Shown here: positions 38,013-48,279 of the stretch, piece after piece | Numbering within the stretch: position 1 is the first letter of the stretch | How the letters are laid out: each line of letters starts with the position of its first letter | The notes under the pieces: model-generated | Told to the model about the DNA's origin: nothing | Databases searched by the model: none | The model's input: the letters and a program-made list of their open reading frames with translations, nothing else | Translations under genes and position numbers: made by a program | NCBI GenBank assembly: GCA_016212085.1 | Contig: JACRHL010000005.1 | Coordinates: 124,001-188,000, forward strand | Direction: 5' to 3' | Source of the DNA: Nitrospirota bacterium | GTDB taxonomy: Bacteria > Nitrospirota > JACRHL01 | Length of the DNA: 64,000 bases

Positions 38013-39571
38013 AGGTGACCCTGGTCAACAGCTTCGCGCGGCCGTTCGACAACGCGGTGGCCGCCGCCCGCACCTGCTACGCCCCGAACGGCATCGTCAC
38101 CCCGGAGCAGGTGGCCGGCCAGCACCTGACGGACCCGGACAAGCGCCAGCGCGCCAACGAGCGCAAGCACAAGCTTGCCGCCGCCATCTACCAGGCGGGC
38201 CACCACACCACCCTCCAGCACGTGCACCTGCAATTCGCCCTGGAGGGGGTGTCGCGCCAGTTCATCTGGAGCTTCCTGCACGCGCACCCGTTCTACAACT
38301 CGGAGCAGGTGAGCCAGCGCTACGTGACGGTGACGCCGGACCAGGTGTACCTGCCGGAGGGGCTCGCGCCCGCCCAGCGCGACATCTACCTGGCCGCCGT
38401 GGCCCGCCAGATGGCCGACTACGCGCGCCTCACCGAGGCCCTGCTGCCCCTGGCGCGGGCGGAGTACGCCCGGCTGTTCAGGGGGCGGGCCGACCAGCCG
38501 CGCGGGACCGGCGACATCCAGAAGAAGGCCCAGGAGGTGGCGCGCTACCTGCTGCCCGTGGGCACCACCGCCTACCTCTACCACACGGTCAGCCTGCTCA
38601 CCCTGCTGCGCTACCGGCGGCTGACGGACCATTTTGACACCCCGGCCGAGCAGCGCCGGGTGATCGGCGCGATGGTGGCCCAGGTGCTGGCCCAGGATCC
38701 GGACCTCAAGGTCCTGATGGAGGATCCGCTGCCCATCGAGGCGACGCCCGAGTTCGCCCTCATGGCGCGCCTCGCCGAGGGCCGGGGCGCCGCCGGCGCC
38801 CTGATCGCCGGCTTCGACCGGGAGCTGGACGGCCGCACCAGCCGCCTGATCGACTGGTCCGGGCGCGGCGAGCAGACCCTGGCCCGCGCCGTGCGCGAGG
38901 TGCTGGGCGTCACCCCCCGCGAACTGGACGACGACGCGGCCATCGCCGCCGTGCTGGACCCGGCGCAAAACCCCTACATGGGCGAGACCCTCAACCTGAA
39001 GCTGCACACCAAGCTGGGCCGGGCCATGGTGCACCCCCACTACACCTTCGCCAAGAAGCTGTCCCACACCGCCGACAGCCAGGACCAGCGCCACCGCCTC
39101 ACCCCGGCCTCGCGCCCCATCCTCTCCGCCCACGTGGGCGACGCCCCGGACTACGTGACGCCGCTGCTGGTGCGGCAGGACGGGCGCCTGGAGCGGGAGT
39201 TCGCCCGCTCCATGGAACAGACCTGGGACGACGTGGCACGCCTCAAGGCCGCCGGCGCCCCGGAGGAGGCCGCCCACTACCTGCTGCCCAACGCCCTGGC
39301 CATCCGCTTCACCGAGAGCGCCGATCTGGCCGCCCTGCACCACAAGATGGCCATGCGCCTGTGCTACAACGCCCAGGAGGAGATCTGGCAGGCCAGCCGC
39401 GACGAGGCGGAGCAGGTGCGCGCCGTGCACCCGCGCATCGGCCGCTGGCTGCTGCCCCCCTGCGGCCTGCGCGACCGCGCCGGCACCCGCCCGGTCTGCC
39501 CCGAGGGCGACCGCTACTGCGGCGTGAAGGTGTGGCGCCTGGACCTCGCCGACTACCACCGCGTCATCTGA
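38009..39571 (+). CDS. thyX: FAD-dependent thymidylate synthase, two-domain long form
   Basis: 520 aa, about twice the normal ThyX length. It methylates dUMP with folate and FAD. The first domain has HHTTLQHVHLQFALEGVSRQ and NSEQVSQRY, matching the second half of the ThyX motif, but the RHR part is replaced by HAH. The second domain contains QDQRHRLTPASRP, so RHR survives there. The two halves look like a duplicated, complementary pair. No ThyA is seen in the window. A strong hairpin follows. Confidence 0.85.
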   Translation: MKVTLVNSFARPFDNAVAAARTCYAPNGIVTPEQVAGQHLTDPDKRQRANERKHKLAAAIYQAGHHTTLQHVHLQFALEGVSRQFIWSFLHAHPFYNSEQVSQRYVTVTPDQVYLPEGLAPAQRDIYLAAVARQMADYARLTEALLPLARAEYARLFRGRADQPRGTGDIQKKAQEVARYLLPVGTTAYLYHTVSLLTLLRYRRLTDHFDTPAEQRRVIGAMVAQVLAQDPDLKVLMEDPLPIEATPEFALMARLAEGRGAAGALIAGFDRELDGRTSRLIDWSGRGEQTLARAVREVLGVTPRELDDDAAIAAVLDPAQNPYMGETLNLKLHTKLGRAMVHPHYTFAKKLSHTADSQDQRHRLTPASRPILSAHVGDAPDYVTPLLVRQDGRLEREFARSMEQTWDDVARLKAAGAPEEAAHYLLPNALAIRFTESADLAALHHKMAMRLCYNAQEEIWQASRDEAEQVRAVHPRIGRWLLPPCGLRDRAGTRPVCPEGDRYCGVKVWRLDLADYHRVI

Positions 39572-39575
39572 CAGG

Positions 39576-39611
39576 GGCTTGAAAAAGGCCACGGGTGGAC
39601 TTTTTCCAGCC
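39576..39611 (+). terminator. Bidirectional terminator hairpin after thyX
   Basis: GGCT, GAAAAAG and CCAC pair with GTGG, CTTTTTC and AGCC, interrupted by two single mismatches. The A-run and T-run inside the arms let it work in both directions. It is 4 nt past the thyX stop. Confidence 0.7.
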
Positions 39612-39759
39612 GGAACCGGCACGGCGCCGTTGTCGTGTTTGTAATTATTTCAATCGCTTATGCGCGTTGAATCCGCCGGTACATCCCAGTGCGGGCTGCG
39701 GGCGTGCCAAAACCAGCTCCACGCCGGGGCGGCGCGCCGGAACGCCCGGCACGCCGCCG

Positions 39760-39789
39760 TTGAGCAGGCGGGGCAGGCGGGCCTATCAT
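39760..39789 (+). promoter_or_regulatory. Possible promoter of the Fe-S protein at 39831
   Basis: TTGAGC (39760-39765), an 18-nt spacer, TATCAT (39784-39789), 41 nt before the start. Confidence 0.45.
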
Positions 39790-39830
39790 AATGGGTATCC
39801 CGTTCCCCTCAAGCCGGATATCGCCTGCCG

Positions 39831-40547
39831 ATGGATTCGACCGCCCACACCCTCGACCTGTCCACCCGCTACCGGAACCGGCCCCTGGTCAGCGTGGAAC
39901 TGGGCGGCGTGGTGCACCGAGTGCCGGAGGGCGTCACCGTGCTCGAGGCCATGTGGTACGCGGGCATACCCGTGGTGCGCGGCGCCGGTTGCCTGGGCGG
40001 GGCCTGTGGCGCCTGCACCACCACCTACCGCGCGCCGGGCGGCATGGCGCCGAAGACCGGCCTGGGCTGCCAGATCGAGGTGCGCGAGGGCATGTCCATC
40101 ACCCTCTATCCCGTCGATCCGCCCCACAAGCCCACCTACCGGATGGCCGAGCTGGACGACCCGGCGGAGGCGCTGTTCACCATCTACCCGGAGACGCGCC
40201 GCTGCACCCTGTGCGACGCCTGTACCACCGTCTGCCCGCAGGACATCCCGGTGCGCGCCACGGTCCGGCAGATGATGAACCGGCAGTTCGACCTGGTGGC
40301 CCCGGCCTTCGACGAATGCGTGAATTGCAACCTCTGTGCCATGGTGTGCGAGGTGGGTATCGCCCCCAACCTGCTGGGCCTGTATGCCCGCAAGGCGGTG
40401 GCGCGGGCCATGCCGGCGCCGCCGGAGCTGACGCGGCGCATGCGGCAGATCGCGGACGGGGAGTGGGACGGCGCCTGGAGGGAGCTGCTGGCGCTGTCGG
40501 GCGAGGCGCTGGTGGCGCGCTGCGTGGAACTGCGGGGCGCGGCGTGA
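39831..40547 (+). CDS. FrdB/TfrB-like iron-sulfur protein, copy 1
   Basis: 238 aa soluble electron carrier. A [2Fe-2S] domain (C54, C59, C62, C80) is followed by two [4Fe-4S] motifs (C125-C135 and C163-C173). This order is like fumarate reductase/succinate dehydrogenase Fe-S subunits of the TfrB type, but without the CCG domain. It is a paralogue of the next gene (MWY-x-G, RG-x-GCLGG-CGAC shared) and is separated from it by a MITE. It may serve another flavoprotein or be an older copy. Confidence 0.75.
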   Translation: MDSTAHTLDLSTRYRNRPLVSVELGGVVHRVPEGVTVLEAMWYAGIPVVRGAGCLGGACGACTTTYRAPGGMAPKTGLGCQIEVREGMSITLYPVDPPHKPTYRMAELDDPAEALFTIYPETRRCTLCDACTTVCPQDIPVRATVRQMMNRQFDLVAPAFDECVNCNLCAMVCEVGIAPNLLGLYARKAVARAMPAPPELTRRMRQIADGEWDGAWRELLALSGEALVARCVELRGAA

Positions 40548-40581
40548 GCGTTGTCCGGCGGTCGTCGCCAATGGTAAAGTA

Positions 40582-40724
40582 GGGCACCTCCATTAACCGT
40601 CGCGAGCGGTCCGAGTGCAAGGCGGACGGAGCGCAGAGCCCGAGACATATCATGGTGATAGGCGAGGGTTCGAGCACCGCCCAACGCAGCAATCGGAGCG
40701 CGCAGCAGGTTAATAGAGGTGCCC
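40582..40724. mobile_element. 143-bp MITE, copy A
   Basis: Ends are GGGCACCTCCATTAACC and GGTTAATAGAGGTGCCC, a 17-bp terminal inverted repeat with one mismatch. It is flanked by a 4-bp target duplication AGTA (40578-40581 and 40725-40728). The centre has TATCA-TGG-TGATA (40648-40660). It has the same length as copy B at 57143 with 9 mismatches by eye. No coding capacity for a transposase. Confidence 0.85.
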
Positions 40725-40809
40725 AGTAGGCAGGATTTTCCTGTACAACGTGCGCCGACCCGGGGCCTTGATGCCCTCGAGTCGGCCTGCCTTGATCGGA
40801 TCATAAGCG

Positions 40810-41490
40810 ATGTCTGCCGAAATCCAAACCCAGATGATAACCGTCGAGATCATGGGCAAGCAGTACCAGGTGCCCGATGGCATGACGGTCATCAGCACCA
40901 TGTGGTACACGGGCCACCAGCTCACCCGTGGCGTGGGCTGCCTGGGCGGCGTGTGCGGCGCCTGCGCCACCGTGTACCGCAACAAGGACGACTTTGCCCT
41001 CAAGGTGGGCCTGGGGTGCCAGATGCGCGTGGAGGACGGCATGTCGTTCTTCATGACGCCGTATTACCCGGCCGCCAAGCCCAACTACCGCATCGAGGAG
41101 ATCGAGCACCCCAAGGAGGAGCTGTTCAAGTACTTCCCCGAGGCCCTCAACTGCCGCAACTGCAACGCCTGCAACAAGGTCTGCCCGCAGGACATCGACA
41201 TCAAGGGCGCCGTGAAGGACGCGGTGAAGGGCGACTTCGCCGCCGCGGCGGACAAGGCCCTGAGCTGCGTGATGTGCGGGCTGTGCGTGTCGCGCTGCAT
41301 CGCCGAGATGGCCCCCAACATGATCGCCCTCTACGCCCGCCGCACCTGGAGCGTGTTCTACGCCACCAAGCACGAGCGCCTCGACATGCAGATGGAACGG
41401 ATCCGCTCCGGTTACTGGAACGATGAGTGGGAGAAGATCTTCGCCCTGGACGAGGCGGGCATGAAGGAATACTGCAAGTCGCGCCGCTGA
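40810..41490 (+). CDS. FrdB-like iron-sulfur subunit, copy 2
   Basis: 226 aa, paralogue of 39831. [2Fe-2S] site CLGGVCGAC plus a later Cys; [4Fe-4S] sites CRNCNACNKVCPQD and CVMCGLCVSRC. The distance to the flavoprotein gene (31 nt) makes it the probable partner of that subunit. The ribosome site is poor. The MITE lies in its upstream region, so its own promoter may be altered by or inside that element. Confidence 0.8.
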   Translation: MSAEIQTQMITVEIMGKQYQVPDGMTVISTMWYTGHQLTRGVGCLGGVCGACATVYRNKDDFALKVGLGCQMRVEDGMSFFMTPYYPAAKPNYRIEEIEHPKEELFKYFPEALNCRNCNACNKVCPQDIDIKGAVKDAVKGDFAAAADKALSCVMCGLCVSRCIAEMAPNMIALYARRTWSVFYATKHERLDMQMERIRSGYWNDEWEKIFALDEAGMKEYCKSRR

Positions 41491-41521
41491 CGGGCGCGCC
41501 ACCGAATGGAATGACGTGAAA

Positions 41522-43141
41522 ATGGATCCGTTGCTCGAACGTTACCTGGGTGTGATCGAGGTGTCGCGCAAGCACCGCATGGCCCAGGCCGTGCCCCTGC
41601 TGCGCGACCAGGAGAAGGAGGCGCTGCTCGCCGCCTACCACCCGGACTACAAGAAGGAGGCCTACCGGCCCATCCGCTTCGGCCCCAACGCGGGCGCCGA
41701 GACGGTGCACGAGCTGGCCCGCCTGCTGGAGGCGGACAGCCCGCTGGTGGCCAAGCCCGCCAACCTGTCGCGCGCGGATTACGAGGTGGACGTGCTGGTG
41801 CTGGGCGGCGGCGGCAGCGGCGCCACCGCGGCCCTGGCCGCCAAGGACGCGGGGGCGTCGGTGATGATCGCCACCAAGCTGCGCATGGGCGACTCCAACA
41901 CGGTCATGGCCGAGGGCGGCATCCAGGTGGCGGTGAAGGAGGACGATTCGCCCATCCAGCACTTCGTGGACGCCATGCACGGCGGCCATTACAAGAACGA
42001 CCCCCGGCTGCTCAAGGTGCTGGTGGAGGACGGCCCCTTCGTCGTGGATTGGCTGGACTCCATCGGCGTGCTGTTCGACCGCGACCAGGACGGCAACCTG
42101 AAGGTGAAGAAGGGCGGCGGCACCAGCCGCGCCCGGCTGCTCGCCTGCAAGGATTACACCGGCCTCGACATGATGCGCGTGCTCAAGGACACGGTGCTGA
42201 ACGAGCCGGCCATCCAGATCGTCGAGTTCGCCCCCGCCATCGAGCTGCTCACCGACCCGAGCGGCGCGGTCACCGGCGCGGTGTTGCAGAACCTCGACGT
42301 GGACCAGCGCATCGTGGTGCGCGCCAAGAGCATCATCGTCGCCACCGGCGGCATCGGCCGGCTGCACATCCAGAACTTCCCCACCAGCAACCACTTCGGC
42401 GCCACCGGCGACGCCCTGCCGCTGTGCTACCGGGTGGGGGCCCCGCTCGCCTACCCGGGCACCTTCCAGTACCACCCCACCGGCGCCATCCACCCGGAAC
42501 AGATGGCGGGCCTGCTGGTCACCGAGGCGATCCGCTCCGGCGGCGCGCACCTGGTGAACAAGAACGGCGAGCGCTTCGTCAACGAGCTGGAGGCGCGCGA
42601 CGTGGTATGTGCCGCCATCATCCGCGAGTGTGCCGAGGGGCGCGGCATCGACAGCCCGTTCGGCCGCCATGGCGTGTGGCTCGACATCCCGGTGATCGAC
42701 GCCATGAACGGCGACGGCGTGGTGCACCGCCGCTACCCGGGCATGGTGCGCAAGTACGGCCGCCACGGCATCGACATCGGCAAGCAGCCGGTGCTCATCT
42801 ACCCCACGCTGCACTACCAGAACGGCGGGGTCGAGATCGGCGTCAACGCCGAGACCCGGGTGCCCGGCCTGTACGTTTCCGGCGAGGCGTCCGGCGGCAT
42901 TCACGGCACCAACCGCCTGATGGGCAACTCGCTGCTGGACATCATCGTGTTCGGCCGGCGCGCCGGCAAGGCCGCCGCCGAGCGCGCCAAGGCGGTGGGC
43001 TTCGGCGAGCTGACCATCAACCACCTGGACGGCTTCCACAAGGCCATGACCGACGCGGGCGTGACGCCGGACGCGGTCTCGCCCATGATCCTGCCCGACT
43101 ACGTGCGGCGCCCGGACAACGCGGGGAACCTGCCCGGCTAG
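41522..43141 (+). CDS. frdA: Fumarate reductase/succinate dehydrogenase-type flavoprotein, soluble form
   Basis: 539 aa from ATG 41522. FAD site GGGGSG at 95-100, HPTGAIHPEQMAG, and the C-terminal HYQNGGVEIG and GEASGGIHGTNRLMGNSLL. In membrane FrdA/SdhA the FAD is covalently bound to His in a GDSHT-type motif; here it is GDSNT with Asn126, so FAD should be non-covalent, as in soluble fumarate reductases (TfrA). Likely it reduces fumarate to succinate with the downstream carriers. L-aspartate oxidase is less likely given the context. Confidence 0.82.
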   Translation: MDPLLERYLGVIEVSRKHRMAQAVPLLRDQEKEALLAAYHPDYKKEAYRPIRFGPNAGAETVHELARLLEADSPLVAKPANLSRADYEVDVLVLGGGGSGATAALAAKDAGASVMIATKLRMGDSNTVMAEGGIQVAVKEDDSPIQHFVDAMHGGHYKNDPRLLKVLVEDGPFVVDWLDSIGVLFDRDQDGNLKVKKGGGTSRARLLACKDYTGLDMMRVLKDTVLNEPAIQIVEFAPAIELLTDPSGAVTGAVLQNLDVDQRIVVRAKSIIVATGGIGRLHIQNFPTSNHFGATGDALPLCYRVGAPLAYPGTFQYHPTGAIHPEQMAGLLVTEAIRSGGAHLVNKNGERFVNELEARDVVCAAIIRECAEGRGIDSPFGRHGVWLDIPVIDAMNGDGVVHRRYPGMVRKYGRHGIDIGKQPVLIYPTLHYQNGGVEIGVNAETRVPGLYVSGEASGGIHGTNRLMGNSLLDIIVFGRRAGKAAAERAKAVGFGELTINHLDGFHKAMTDAGVTPDAVSPMILPDYVRRPDNAGNLPG

Positions 43142-43205
43142 CACGGCGCCGGAGGCCCGGACGCCAGTTTTATTCCAGAACGACGGCAAGACGTAAGGAA
43201 CACAG

Positions 43206-44372
43206 ATGAACGTTCACGAGTATCAGGCCAAGGATATCCTCAAGCGATACGGCGTGGCCGTGCCCAAGGGTGGGGTGGCGGTCACGCCGGACGAGGCGGT
43301 CGCGGTGGCCCGTGAGCTGGGCGGCCCGGTGTGGGTGGTGAAGTCGCAGATTCACGCGGGCGGCCGTGGCAAGGCGGGCGGCGTCAAGGTGGTGAAGTCC
43401 CTGGACGACGTCAAGGCCGAGTCGGGGCGCATGCTCGGCATGACCCTGGTCACCCACCAGACCGGCCCGCAGGGCAAGGAGGTGAACCGCGTCTACATCG
43501 AGGACGGCTGCAACATCGCCCGCGAGCTTTACCTGGGCGCGGTGATCGACCGCGCGGTGGACGGCGTGACCTTCATGGCCAGCACCGAGGGCGGCATGGA
43601 GATCGAGGAGGTGGCCGCCCACTCCCCCGAGAAGATCCTCAAGGAGCATGTGGACCCGGCGGTGGGCCTGCAAGCCTTCCAGTGCCGCAACCTGGCCTTC
43701 AAGCTGGGCCTCTCGGGAACCCAGATCCGCCACTTCACCCAATTCATGCTGGGCCTTTACGACGCGATCATCGATACCGACGCCGCGCTGGTCGAGATCA
43801 ACCCGCTGGTGATCACCGGTTCCGGCGACGTGATCGCCCTCGACGCCAAGATGAATTTTGACGGCAACGCCCTCTACCGCCACCCCGACATCGAGGCCCT
43901 GCGCGACATCACCGAGGAGGACCCCAAGGAACTGGAGGCCTCGCGCCACGGCCTCAACTACATCGCCCTGGACGGCGCCATCGGCTGCATGGTGAACGGC
44001 GCCGGCCTTGCCATGGCCACCATGGACGTGATCAAGCTCAAGGGCGGCGAGCCGGCCAACTTCCTCGACGTGGGCGGCGGCGCCAATGCCGACCAGGTGC
44101 GCGAGGCGTTCAAGATCATCCTTTCCGATCCCAACGTGAAGGCCATCCTGGTCAACATCTTCGGCGGGATCATGCGCTGCGACGTGATCGCCCAGGGTGT
44201 GATCGAGGCGGCCCGGCAGGTCAACATCGGCGTGCCGGTGGTGGTGCGGCTGGAGGGAACCAACGTCGAGAAGGGCCGCCAGATGATCGCCGAGAGCAAC
44301 ATCGGCGTGGTGGCGGCGCTCGACCTGAACGACGCCGCCGAGAAGGCCGTGGCGGCGGTGGCTAAGCGGTAA
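43206..44372 (+). CDS. sucC: Succinyl-CoA synthetase beta subunit
   Basis: 388 aa. ATP-grasp domain with the N-terminal [17 protein letters not shown] and substrate region [11 protein letters not shown]-terminal CoA-ligase half with [12 protein letters not shown] and [15 protein letters not shown]. Interconverts succinate and succinyl-CoA with SucD. AAGGAAC lies just upstream. 14 nt before sucD. Confidence 0.97.
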   Translation: MNVHEYQAKDILKRYGVAVPKGGVAVTPDEAVAVARELGGPVWVVKSQIHAGGRGKAGGVKVVKSLDDVKAESGRMLGMTLVTHQTGPQGKEVNRVYIEDGCNIARELYLGAVIDRAVDGVTFMASTEGGMEIEEVAAHSPEKILKEHVDPAVGLQAFQCRNLAFKLGLSGTQIRHFTQFMLGLYDAIIDTDAALVEINPLVITGSGDVIALDAKMNFDGNALYRHPDIEALRDITEEDPKELEASRHGLNYIALDGAIGCMVNGAGLAMATMDVIKLKGGEPANFLDVGGGANADQVREAFKIILSDPNVKAILVNIFGGIMRCDVIAQGVIEAARQVNIGVPVVVRLEGTNVEKGRQMIAESNIGVVAALDLNDAAEKAVAAVAKR

Positions 44373-44386
44373 GGGAACGATACAAA

Positions 44387-45256
<870 letters not shown>

Positions 45257-45278
45257 ACGGGGGCTTTCCCGCGTTGTC

Positions 45279-46232
45279 ATGATCTACGCCACCGGAATAC
45301 ACACGCTCAAGCGCTACGCGTCCCTGGACGAGGTGATCGACCAGGCGGCCCAGTGGCTGGCGGCGGGCCGCATCGGCATGGTGGTCGGCTACGGGCGGCA
45401 GAGCCCGTTCACCGACCTGACCATGCCGACCTTCGTCGTCAGCCGCGAGCAGTTGGAGCAGGAGCTGGTCTGGAACCCGTTCTGCGACTACAACCTGCTC
45501 AACTACGCCAACCTGGGCGCGCGCCAGGCGGCCCGGGGCAAGGGCGGCGTGGCCATCGTGGTGAAGCCGTGCGAGCTGCACAACCTGGACATCCTCATGG
45601 AGGAGGGCAACATGTCCGGGGTGACCCGCGACAACGTGCTGCCCGTGGTGATGCAGTGTTCCGGCGTCTACGAGACCGATGGGCTGAACGCCTACACCAA
45701 AGAGGTGGCGCGCCCCTTCGTGCAGACCAAGTGCCTGGACTGCCCGGAATACCTGGCCGCCCACGGCGCCGCCAAGGTGGCGGAGGACAAGCTGGCGCAC
45801 CCGCGCTACCTGGACTACGAGGCCAACAAGGCGGACGACTCGGAGATCAACTGGGCGGCCACCCTCAACAAGTGCCTGCACTGCTACGCCTGCCGCAACG
45901 TCTGCCCGTCGTGCTACTGCACCCAGGGCTGCCCGGCGGACGAGGCCTCCACCACGCACATCACCAACGCCCTGCGCATGGTGAAGCACATCGACACCAG
46001 CCGCCAGGTGGTCTACAACCTGGTGCGCACCTGGCACATCCAGGCGCGTTGTTCCGAGTGCCTGGAGTGCGAGCGGGTGTGCCCGGTGGACATCCCGATC
46101 ATGGCCCTCAAGTCCAAGCTGGGCCGCGAGTTCGCCGGCGAGGGCAGCCCCGGCGACGTGATGGGCTTCCTGGTGAACTTCGCCGGCCGCATCATGGCCG
46201 AGAACGCCGAGAAGGAGCGGGGGGGCGACTGA
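45279..46232 (+). CDS. Fe-S protein with FrhB-like and 2x[4Fe-4S] region
   Basis: 317 aa cytoplasmic protein. The N-terminal part (about 1-170) has VVKPCELHNLDILMEEGNM, like FrhB/FdhB-type electron-transfer subunits. It is followed by ferredoxin motifs CLHCYACRNVCPSCYC and CSECLECERVCPVD. It likely passes electrons between the NAD-linked subunit and the Fe-S/flavoprotein pair. It is 22 nt after sucD and 1 nt before the next gene. Confidence 0.75.
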   Translation: MIYATGIHTLKRYASLDEVIDQAAQWLAAGRIGMVVGYGRQSPFTDLTMPTFVVSREQLEQELVWNPFCDYNLLNYANLGARQAARGKGGVAIVVKPCELHNLDILMEEGNMSGVTRDNVLPVVMQCSGVYETDGLNAYTKEVARPFVQTKCLDCPEYLAAHGAAKVAEDKLAHPRYLDYEANKADDSEINWAATLNKCLHCYACRNVCPSCYCTQGCPADEASTTHITNALRMVKHIDTSRQVVYNLVRTWHIQARCSECLECERVCPVDIPIMALKSKLGREFAGEGSPGDVMGFLVNFAGRIMAENAEKERGGD

Positions 46233-46233
46233 C

Positions 46234-47322
46234 GTGAGCGTGCGCGGTTACATCCGCCCCGAGCGGCTGTGGCAGATGGTGGACCGGCTGTCCACCGCCG
46301 GCCTGCGCGTGGTGGCCCCCACCACCGTCGACGGCCTGTGCCAGTTCGGCGTGGTCACCGCCGCGAACCAGGTGGTGACCGACTACCTGTTGCCGCAGAA
46401 CACCTTCAAGGAGTTCCTGTTCCCCAAGCAGGAGCAGGTGTTCACCTACCTCAGGAACGGCGACGGCAGCTACCTGCTCACCGAGCCCCGCCGCGCGTTC
46501 CCCGAGACGGTGGTGCTGGGCGCCCGTCCGTGCGACACGGTGGGCATCATGGGCTCGCTGGCGGCGGTGTTCGGGGGCGACAAGTGGGGCTACGAGGATC
46601 CGCTGTTCACGGAGCGGCGGCGGGTGACCACCGTCGTCTCGTTCTCCTGCGACCGGCCCGACATTTCCTGCTTCTGCACCACCCAGGGCCTGGGCCCCGA
46701 CGACCCCAAAGGCAGCGACGTGCTCATCACCCGCACCGAGGGCGACGCGCCGGTGTGCGTGGTGGAGGTGTTCAGCGCCCGCGGCGAGGCGTTGCTCGAT
46801 CACCTGGGCGACCTGGTGGCGGCGGACCGCGACGCGTCCGGCCTGGCCCTGGCCCGCAAGCAGGCCGGTGCCCTGGCGCGCGAGCGCTTCGTGCGGGTGT
46901 TCGACATCTCCCAGGTCAAGACGTTCCTGGACAATCCGGGCAACTTCGACGACGAGATGTTCGAGCGCCTCGGCACCAAGTGCGTGTCGTGCGGGGTGTG
47001 CACCTTCGAGTGCCCCACCTGCCACTGCTTCGACTTCCAGGACGTGGGCGCCCCCGGCTCCGGCGAGCGCATCAAGATCTGGGACTCCTGCCAGCTGCCG
47101 GACTTCACCCTGCACGCCTCCGGCCATCAGCCGCGCAAGACCTCGTGGGAGCGCTACCGCAACCGCTTCCTGTGCAAGTTCAAGATCTACGAGGACGCCT
47201 TCGAGGCCCTGGGCTGCACCGGCTGCGGCCGCTGCGTGCGCGATTGTCCGGTGCACGTGGACATCACCAGCTACGCCATGCAGGCCAACAAGAAACAGCA
47301 ACTGGTGCAGATCGGCGCATGA
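46234..47322 (+). CDS. Sulfhydrogenase beta/AsrA-like 4Fe-4S protein
   Basis: 362 aa from GTG 46234. Family features are LGARPCDTVGIMG in the N-terminal domain, then FeS motifs KCVSCGVCTFECPTCHCFD and CTGCGRCVRDCPVHVD. Such HydB/AsrA subunits relay electrons between an NAD(P)H/FAD subunit and a catalytic partner. Together with 47319 it forms a typical HydB-HydG pair. The stop overlaps the next start. Confidence 0.8.
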   Translation: MSVRGYIRPERLWQMVDRLSTAGLRVVAPTTVDGLCQFGVVTAANQVVTDYLLPQNTFKEFLFPKQEQVFTYLRNGDGSYLLTEPRRAFPETVVLGARPCDTVGIMGSLAAVFGGDKWGYEDPLFTERRRVTTVVSFSCDRPDISCFCTTQGLGPDDPKGSDVLITRTEGDAPVCVVEVFSARGEALLDHLGDLVAADRDASGLALARKQAGALARERFVRVFDISQVKTFLDNPGNFDDEMFERLGTKCVSCGVCTFECPTCHCFDFQDVGAPGSGERIKIWDSCQLPDFTLHASGHQPRKTSWERYRNRFLCKFKIYEDAFEALGCTGCGRCVRDCPVHVDITSYAMQANKKQQLVQIGA

Positions 47323-48206
47323 CCCTTCCCCAGCCCCAGAGGATGAGCGCGGCCAACCTGTACCTGCCCAAGCAGGTGCGCATCCGCAGGATCATCCGCG
47401 AAACCCACGACGTGCGCACCTTCCAGCTGGAGTTCGTGAACCCGGCGGACGGCGCCGCGTTCTCCTACAACGTGGGGCAGTTCGGCGAATTCTCCCTGTT
47501 CGGGGTGGGCGAGAGCACCTTCAACATCTCGTCGTCGCCCACCTGGAAGGGCTACTTCGAGTGCTGCTTCCGCGACGTGGGATTGGTCACCAGCCAGCTC
47601 GCCAAGCTCAAGGAGGGCGACATCCTCGGCTTCCGCGGCCCCTACGGCAACTGGTACGACCTGGACAAGCTGAAGGGCAAGGACCTGGTGTTCGCCGCCG
47701 GCGGCATCGGTTTTCCGCCGGTGCGCTGCCTCATCTGGAACGTGCTGCACGAGCGCGAGAAGTACGGCTCCATCGTCGTCGTGCACGGCGCCCGCACCAG
47801 TGGCGACCTGGTCTACCAGCGCGAGCTTGCGGAATGGTCGAAACGGCCCGATATGCATGTGGTGAAGACCGTCGACCCCGGCGGCGAGCCGGAGGACTGG
47901 GACGGCGAGACCGGCTTCGTGCCCACGGTGCTGGAGGAGCGCGTGCCGTGGATCCTGGAGCGCGAGGGCAAGGGGGTGGAGAACGCCCTGGCCTTCACCT
48001 GCGGCCCGCCGGTGATGATCAACTTCGTGATCAAGTCGCTCACGCGGATGGGCTTCGGGCTGGAGCAGATCCACCTGACCCTGGAAAACAAGATGAAGTG
48101 CGCGGTGGGAAAATGCGGCCGGTGCAACATCGGCAACACATACGTCTGCCTGGAGGGCCCGATTTTCACGGCCGCCCAGGTGGCCGAAATGCCCAAGGAC
48201 GCGTAA
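47319..48206 (+). CDS. Sulfhydrogenase gamma/AsrB-like NAD(P)-FAD subunit
   Basis: 295 aa from ATG 47319 (ATGA overlap; ATG 47343 is an alternative). Ferredoxin-reductase fold: FAD-binding beta-barrel with FGVGESTFNISSSP, NAD-binding AAGGIGFPPVRCLIW and CGPPVM, and a C-terminal [2Fe-2S] Cys set KMKCAVGKCGRCNIGNTYVC. It is the probable NAD(P)H entry point of the cluster. Confidence 0.85.
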   Translation: MTLPQPQRMSAANLYLPKQVRIRRIIRETHDVRTFQLEFVNPADGAAFSYNVGQFGEFSLFGVGESTFNISSSPTWKGYFECCFRDVGLVTSQLAKLKEGDILGFRGPYGNWYDLDKLKGKDLVFAAGGIGFPPVRCLIWNVLHEREKYGSIVVVHGARTSGDLVYQRELAEWSKRPDMHVVKTVDPGGEPEDWDGETGFVPTVLEERVPWILEREGKGVENALAFTCGPPVMINFVIKSLTRMGFGLEQIHLTLENKMKCAVGKCGRCNIGNTYVCLEGPIFTAAQVAEMPKDA

Positions 48207-48279
48207 CCCGCGTCGTGGCAACGCCTTTGGCAATGATCCGTGCGGCCCGAATGGGCGGGCCCACTGCGGGCGAATAACG

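Noticed and set aside
40660-40680. tRNA T-arm-like GGGTTCGAGCACC in the MITE
   Set aside because: No acceptor stem, D-arm or anticodon arm can be drawn around it, and it repeats in both MITE copies.
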